DNA from: DASCOT01 sp965197275
Lineage (GTDB): Bacteria > Acidobacteriota > UBA890 > WLXD01
Length of the DNA: 64,000 nucleotides
Assembly: GCA_965197275.1 (NCBI GenBank)
Contig: CBDAMQ010000026.1
Span: 260,355 to 324,354 of the forward strand
Direction: 5' to 3'
Part shown: positions 61,465 to 64,000 of the stretch, piece by piece
Layout of the letters: every line of letters begins with the position of its first letter
Position numbering within the stretch: position 1 is the first letter of the stretch
The notes under the pieces: generated by a model
What the model was told of the DNA's origin: nothing
What the model saw: the letters and a program-made list of their open reading frames with translations, nothing else
The model's database searches: none
Position numbers and translations under genes: made by a program

Positions 61465-62817
61465 ATGAGACGTTCCACGCTGACCACCATCGTGGCGGTG
61501 ATGACGAGCCTGGCGCTCATGCCCGCGGCGGTTTCCATCGTCGAGGCTCAGGGCACCCCACAATGGACGCCGGACAAGCCGGGTAGCGGCAACATCGAGG
61601 TACTGTCGCACCTGCCGCTCGGACCACGGCTGAACGTCTCCGATATCGAGCTCGAACAGGAGCTGTCGCGCCCGTTCGCGTACGTAGGACGGATGGTCTA
61701 CGGGTTCGAGGGTGAGAAGGGCATGGACATCATCGACGTGTCCGATCCCCGCAACCCGAGCGTGCTGTACCGCTGGCGCATCGAGGACCAGGATCTGCAC
61801 CTGCCGCTCGGCGGTATGGACGTGAAGTACTTCAAGTGGGCCGATCGCTACTACGTCGTGCAGTCGCTGCAGTTCGGCCAGGGCGGCCCGGACGCCGATC
61901 TCGGCGCCGTCGTACTAGATGTCACCGACCTGCCCGACGCCTCGACGGTGAAGGAAGTGGCGCGGATTCGGGCACCGGATCACCCGGGCGGGTTCCACAA
62001 CATCTTCATGTATAAGCATTCCAATGGTCGGCCGTTGTTGTTCAGCACCGTCTCGGGGCCCTACTCGCACGTCTACGACATGGCCCACGTGGTCGAGGGC
62101 CACATGGATCAGGCCCTGGTAGCGAAGGTCCCGGTGGGGACGCAGGGCGAGTCGCAGTTCCGTGGCTACCACGACATGTACGCCGGGTTCCACGAGGACA
62201 CGCAGAGCGATCGCTTCTATGGCGGCGGCAGCGGCGGCTACTACATCTACGACATCACCGACCTCGAAACCCCGCAGCTGGTGGTCTCGCTCACCGGCAT
62301 CAACGGCGTGCGCTTCGGCCACACGTTTACGCCGACCTCCGATGGGCGGTACGTGATCGCAGAAACGGAGTATCAATACGCGCCGCTGCGCATCTTCGAT
62401 CTGAAGCCGGCGCTCGATGGCGAGGTGCAGAACATCCGCACGCCGATCAGCGCCTGGACGGCCGACTGGCGCAACCTGGTGCACAACCACGAGGTGCGCT
62501 ACCCGTACGTGTTCGTCTCCGGCTACCTTGACGGGCTGCAGATATTCAGTCTCATGGATCCGGCCAACCCGGTGACCGTGGCCTACTACGACACCTACCT
62601 GGGGCCCCCGAACCCGGTTCGTCCGGCGATGTACAACGGGTTGTTCGGGGTGGACGTGCGCAACGCTGACGGCCTCATCGTCGGATCGGACATGAGCACC
62701 GGCTTCTGGGCTTTCCGCATGGAGGGCTTCGGTGGCTGGAACGGCGCCGACTGGGGTGTGCCCGACATCTCGAGCGCACAAAAATGGGACGAGACGGTCG
62801 GAGGGCAGCAGCGATGA
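61465..62817 (+). CDS. Secreted LVIVD-repeat beta-propeller protein
   Basis: 450 residues. Signal peptide MRRSTLTTIVAVMTSLALMPAAVSIVEA, cleaved near 28. Repeated blade motifs: GFEGEKGMDIIDVSDPRNPSVLYRW, GAVVLDVTDLPDASTVKEVARI, GYYIYDITDLETPQLVVSL and GLQIFSLMDPANPVTVAYYD. Several His residues (HNIFMYKHSN, HDMYAGFHEDTQ, NLVHNHEVRYP) could line a metal or substrate site, but this is not shown. A TAGAAT box near 61409 may be its -10. It overlaps the next secreted protein gene and runs towards a copper oxidase. Confidence 0.75.
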   Translation: MRRSTLTTIVAVMTSLALMPAAVSIVEAQGTPQWTPDKPGSGNIEVLSHLPLGPRLNVSDIELEQELSRPFAYVGRMVYGFEGEKGMDIIDVSDPRNPSVLYRWRIEDQDLHLPLGGMDVKYFKWADRYYVVQSLQFGQGGPDADLGAVVLDVTDLPDASTVKEVARIRAPDHPGGFHNIFMYKHSNGRPLLFSTVSGPYSHVYDMAHVVEGHMDQALVAKVPVGTQGESQFRGYHDMYAGFHEDTQSDRFYGGGSGGYYIYDITDLETPQLVVSLTGINGVRFGHTFTPTSDGRYVIAETEYQYAPLRIFDLKPALDGEVQNIRTPISAWTADWRNLVHNHEVRYPYVFVSGYLDGLQIFSLMDPANPVTVAYYDTYLGPPNPVRPAMYNGLFGVDVRNADGLIVGSDMSTGFWAFRMEGFGGWNGADWGVPDISSAQKWDETVGGQQR

Positions 62818-63437
62818 CAGCCCGCCGCCCGCGGGGTGCGCTGTCGCGCCGTCTCCTCGTCCCGGTGCTGCCGGCGGTCGCGGTGGTGGCGACGCTTGCC
62901 GCGACGATGCCGCTGCTGGGCGCGGACTCGGTAGCGGCAAGCGCGCTCCCGGTGCCTGGTACCTGCAATGCGGGTTGGACCGCCTCGGCGACCGAGCCAC
63001 CGGCCTACTACGCCATCGAGCTCGTGCCGACGAGGCGCGTCCCCGGCGCGCGCGATGCCACCGGGGTCGGCAACGTCAGCTTCGCACGCTCTCCCTTCGG
63101 AATCGCCGTCGCGCCTACCGGCGAGTATGTCTATGACGTTGCACTGCAGCTGCAGGGCCTCAGCCGGACACCGCGTGGCGTATACACCGCCTGGATCACC
63201 ACCGCGGCCCTGGACCAGGTCAATCGACTGGGTCCACTCGATACGTCAGGCGCCATTCACGGCCAGACGACCTGGAACAAGTTTCTGTTGGTGGTGACGC
63301 TGGAGCCGGATGACGAGCCGCGGCCGCGCTGGAGCGGCCCGATCGTAACGCGTGGGATGTCGCGGTCCGGACGAATGCACACCATGGCGGGCCACGGGCC
63401 ATTCCAGCTCGAGCCATGCACCACATACGGCTACTGA
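62814..63437 (+). CDS. Secreted or membrane-anchored protein, hypothetical
   Basis: 207 residues; ATG 62814 overlaps the stop of the propeller gene. N-terminal basic segment and one hydrophobic helix (about 12-36, LLVPVLPAVAVVATLAATMPLLGA) form a signal peptide or anchor. A compact domain follows with YAIELVPTRRVPGARDATGVG, FGIAVAPTGEYVYDVALQL and TAWITTAALDQVNRLGPLD, resembling anti-sigma-K/metal-repeat-like beta domains only loosely. A Met/His/Arg-rich C-terminus (RGMSRSGRMHTMAGHGPFQ) suggests metal contact. The stop overlaps the multicopper oxidase start by 22 bases. Confidence 0.6.
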   Translation: MTARRPRGALSRRLLVPVLPAVAVVATLAATMPLLGADSVAASALPVPGTCNAGWTASATEPPAYYAIELVPTRRVPGARDATGVGNVSFARSPFGIAVAPTGEYVYDVALQLQGLSRTPRGVYTAWITTAALDQVNRLGPLDTSGAIHGQTTWNKFLLVVTLEPDDEPRPRWSGPIVTRGMSRSGRMHTMAGHGPFQLEPCTTYGY

Positions 63438-64000
63438 GCCCGCATCGCCGCGCCGTCTGGGCGCTCGTCGCCCTGCTGATGGCCGCCGGTGCGGCGCCGG
63501 CCGCTTCGCAGCAGGCGAGACCGGAACCCCAGCCGGAGTTGCCAGACGCCTCCTATCAGCAGCACATGATGCATGACATGCCGATGGGAGATGCCGCCGG
63601 CTGGCGGATGCCGCCGATGGACCCCGACATGCCGATGCTGCCCGGCCTGGAAGGGGTGCTCCCAACAACGGCGCCTTTCCTGCCGATGGCCGGCGGCGAC
63701 CTGGCGGATTTCCCCGCCGCCCGTCCACGTGAGGTGATGGAGCTGGCAGACGGCGACGAGATCGAGCTCACCGCGTCGATCGTGCGGCGTGAGATCGGCG
63801 GGCGCGAGTACCTGATGTTCGGCTACAACGGCCAGTACCCCGGGCCGCTGCTCAAGGCACCGACCGGCGCCACCGTCACGGTGTTATTTCGCAACGAGAT
63901 TCCCATGCCGACGACGGTTCACTGGCACGGGCTGCGGCTCGACAATCGCTTCGACGGTGTCGCCGGTGTGACGCAGGCACCCGTGCGCACCCGCGAGACG
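63416..64000 (+). CDS. Multicopper oxidase, N-terminal part (cut by window end)
   Basis: 195 visible residues, open to the last base. Signal peptide (RRAVWALVALLMAAGAAPAAS) is followed by a Met/His-rich stretch at about 48-76 (HMMHDMPMGDAAGW, MPPMDPDMPMLP) that could bind copper. The first cupredoxin domain begins near 105 and has YNGQYPGPLLKAPTGATVTV and the type-2/3 copper ligands His169 and His171 in HWHGLRLDN. This fits CopA/CueO-like copper oxidases of the periplasm. It could instead be another laccase-like oxidase, and the copper sites further on are outside the window. Confidence 0.85.
   Translation, partial: MHHIRLLSPHRRAVWALVALLMAAGAAPAASQQARPEPQPELPDASYQQHMMHDMPMGDAAGWRMPPMDPDMPMLPGLEGVLPTTAPFLPMAGGDLADFPAARPREVMELADGDEIELTASIVRREIGGREYLMFGYNGQYPGPLLKAPTGATVTVLFRNEIPMPTTVHWHGLRLDNRFDGVAGVTQAPVRTRET

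Overview
The window is one contiguous piece of a high-GC (roughly two-thirds G+C by eye) bacterial chromosome with about 60 protein genes and four tRNA genes. It is very compact: most neighbouring genes overlap by 4-20 bases. Both ends cut genes, a biotin ligase on the left and a multicopper oxidase on the right. An outer membrane is implied by a TonB/ExbB/ExbD set, an RlpA lipoprotein and an outer-membrane beta-barrel protein. The mix (PyrR attenuation, class 1B dihydroorotate dehydrogenase, bactofilin, an IHF-like gene followed by merR and tRNA-Pro, NfuA) suggests an uncultivated Gram-negative lineage of the Desulfobacterota/Binatota/Myxococcota type. That placement is inference, not proof.

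Layout. 1-3.9 kb: birA, hisS, aspS. 3.9-12 kb: the conserved chain phoH-pgpH-ybeY-corC-era-mgtE-recO, then mutL. 13.8-21.2 kb: a pyrimidine divergon. pyrR-pyrB-pyrC-pyrE run leftward behind a recognisable PyrR attenuator, and pyrK-pyrD-rlpA-pyrF-rnc run rightward. 21.1-27.2 kb: mnmA with a cysteine desulfurase, a glutaryl-CoA-dehydrogenase-like enzyme, tRNA-Gly, bactofilin, alanine dehydrogenase and LipM. 27.3-33 kb: tonB-exbB-exbD-miaA, a TPR lipoprotein and three small membrane proteins. 33.1-37.5 kb: thiolase, 3-hydroxyacyl-CoA dehydrogenase, a short LeuA-like synthase and a membrane protease. 37.5-40 kb: two HU/IHF proteins, der, merR and tRNA-Pro(GGG).

40-44.8 kb lies between two tRNA-Pro genes and is the most patchy part. 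It holds a broken Tat-exported gene, a D-threonine-aldolase-like enzyme, one copy of a dispersed repeat, a short-chain dehydrogenase, decayed coding sequence, and then surE and a DUF368/PopT lipid-carrier translocase. 44.8-52.9 kb: apt, glycerate kinase, a coiled-coil protein, a 2-hydroxychromene-2-carboxylate-isomerase-like protein, an ADP/ATP-translocase-like membrane protein with a HEAT-like tail, nfuA, an orphan ATP-grasp enzyme and tRNA-Arg. 53-61.4 kb: an APC permease, ALDH7, a frameshifted outer-membrane protein, acetoacetyl-CoA synthetase and an AI-2E family permease. 61.4-64 kb: the start of a secreted, probably copper-related module (LVIVD propeller, secreted protein, Met/His-rich multicopper oxidase).

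The strongest unusual signals are: (1) a complete PyrR-type attenuator with promoter; (2) a 65-bp dispersed repeat in three copies, two of which begin exactly with the stop codon of the flanking gene and which can fold as a hairpin; (3) a 48-base AT-rich patch inside pyrD; (4) frameshift decay in an outer-membrane protein gene and in a Tat-exported gene.
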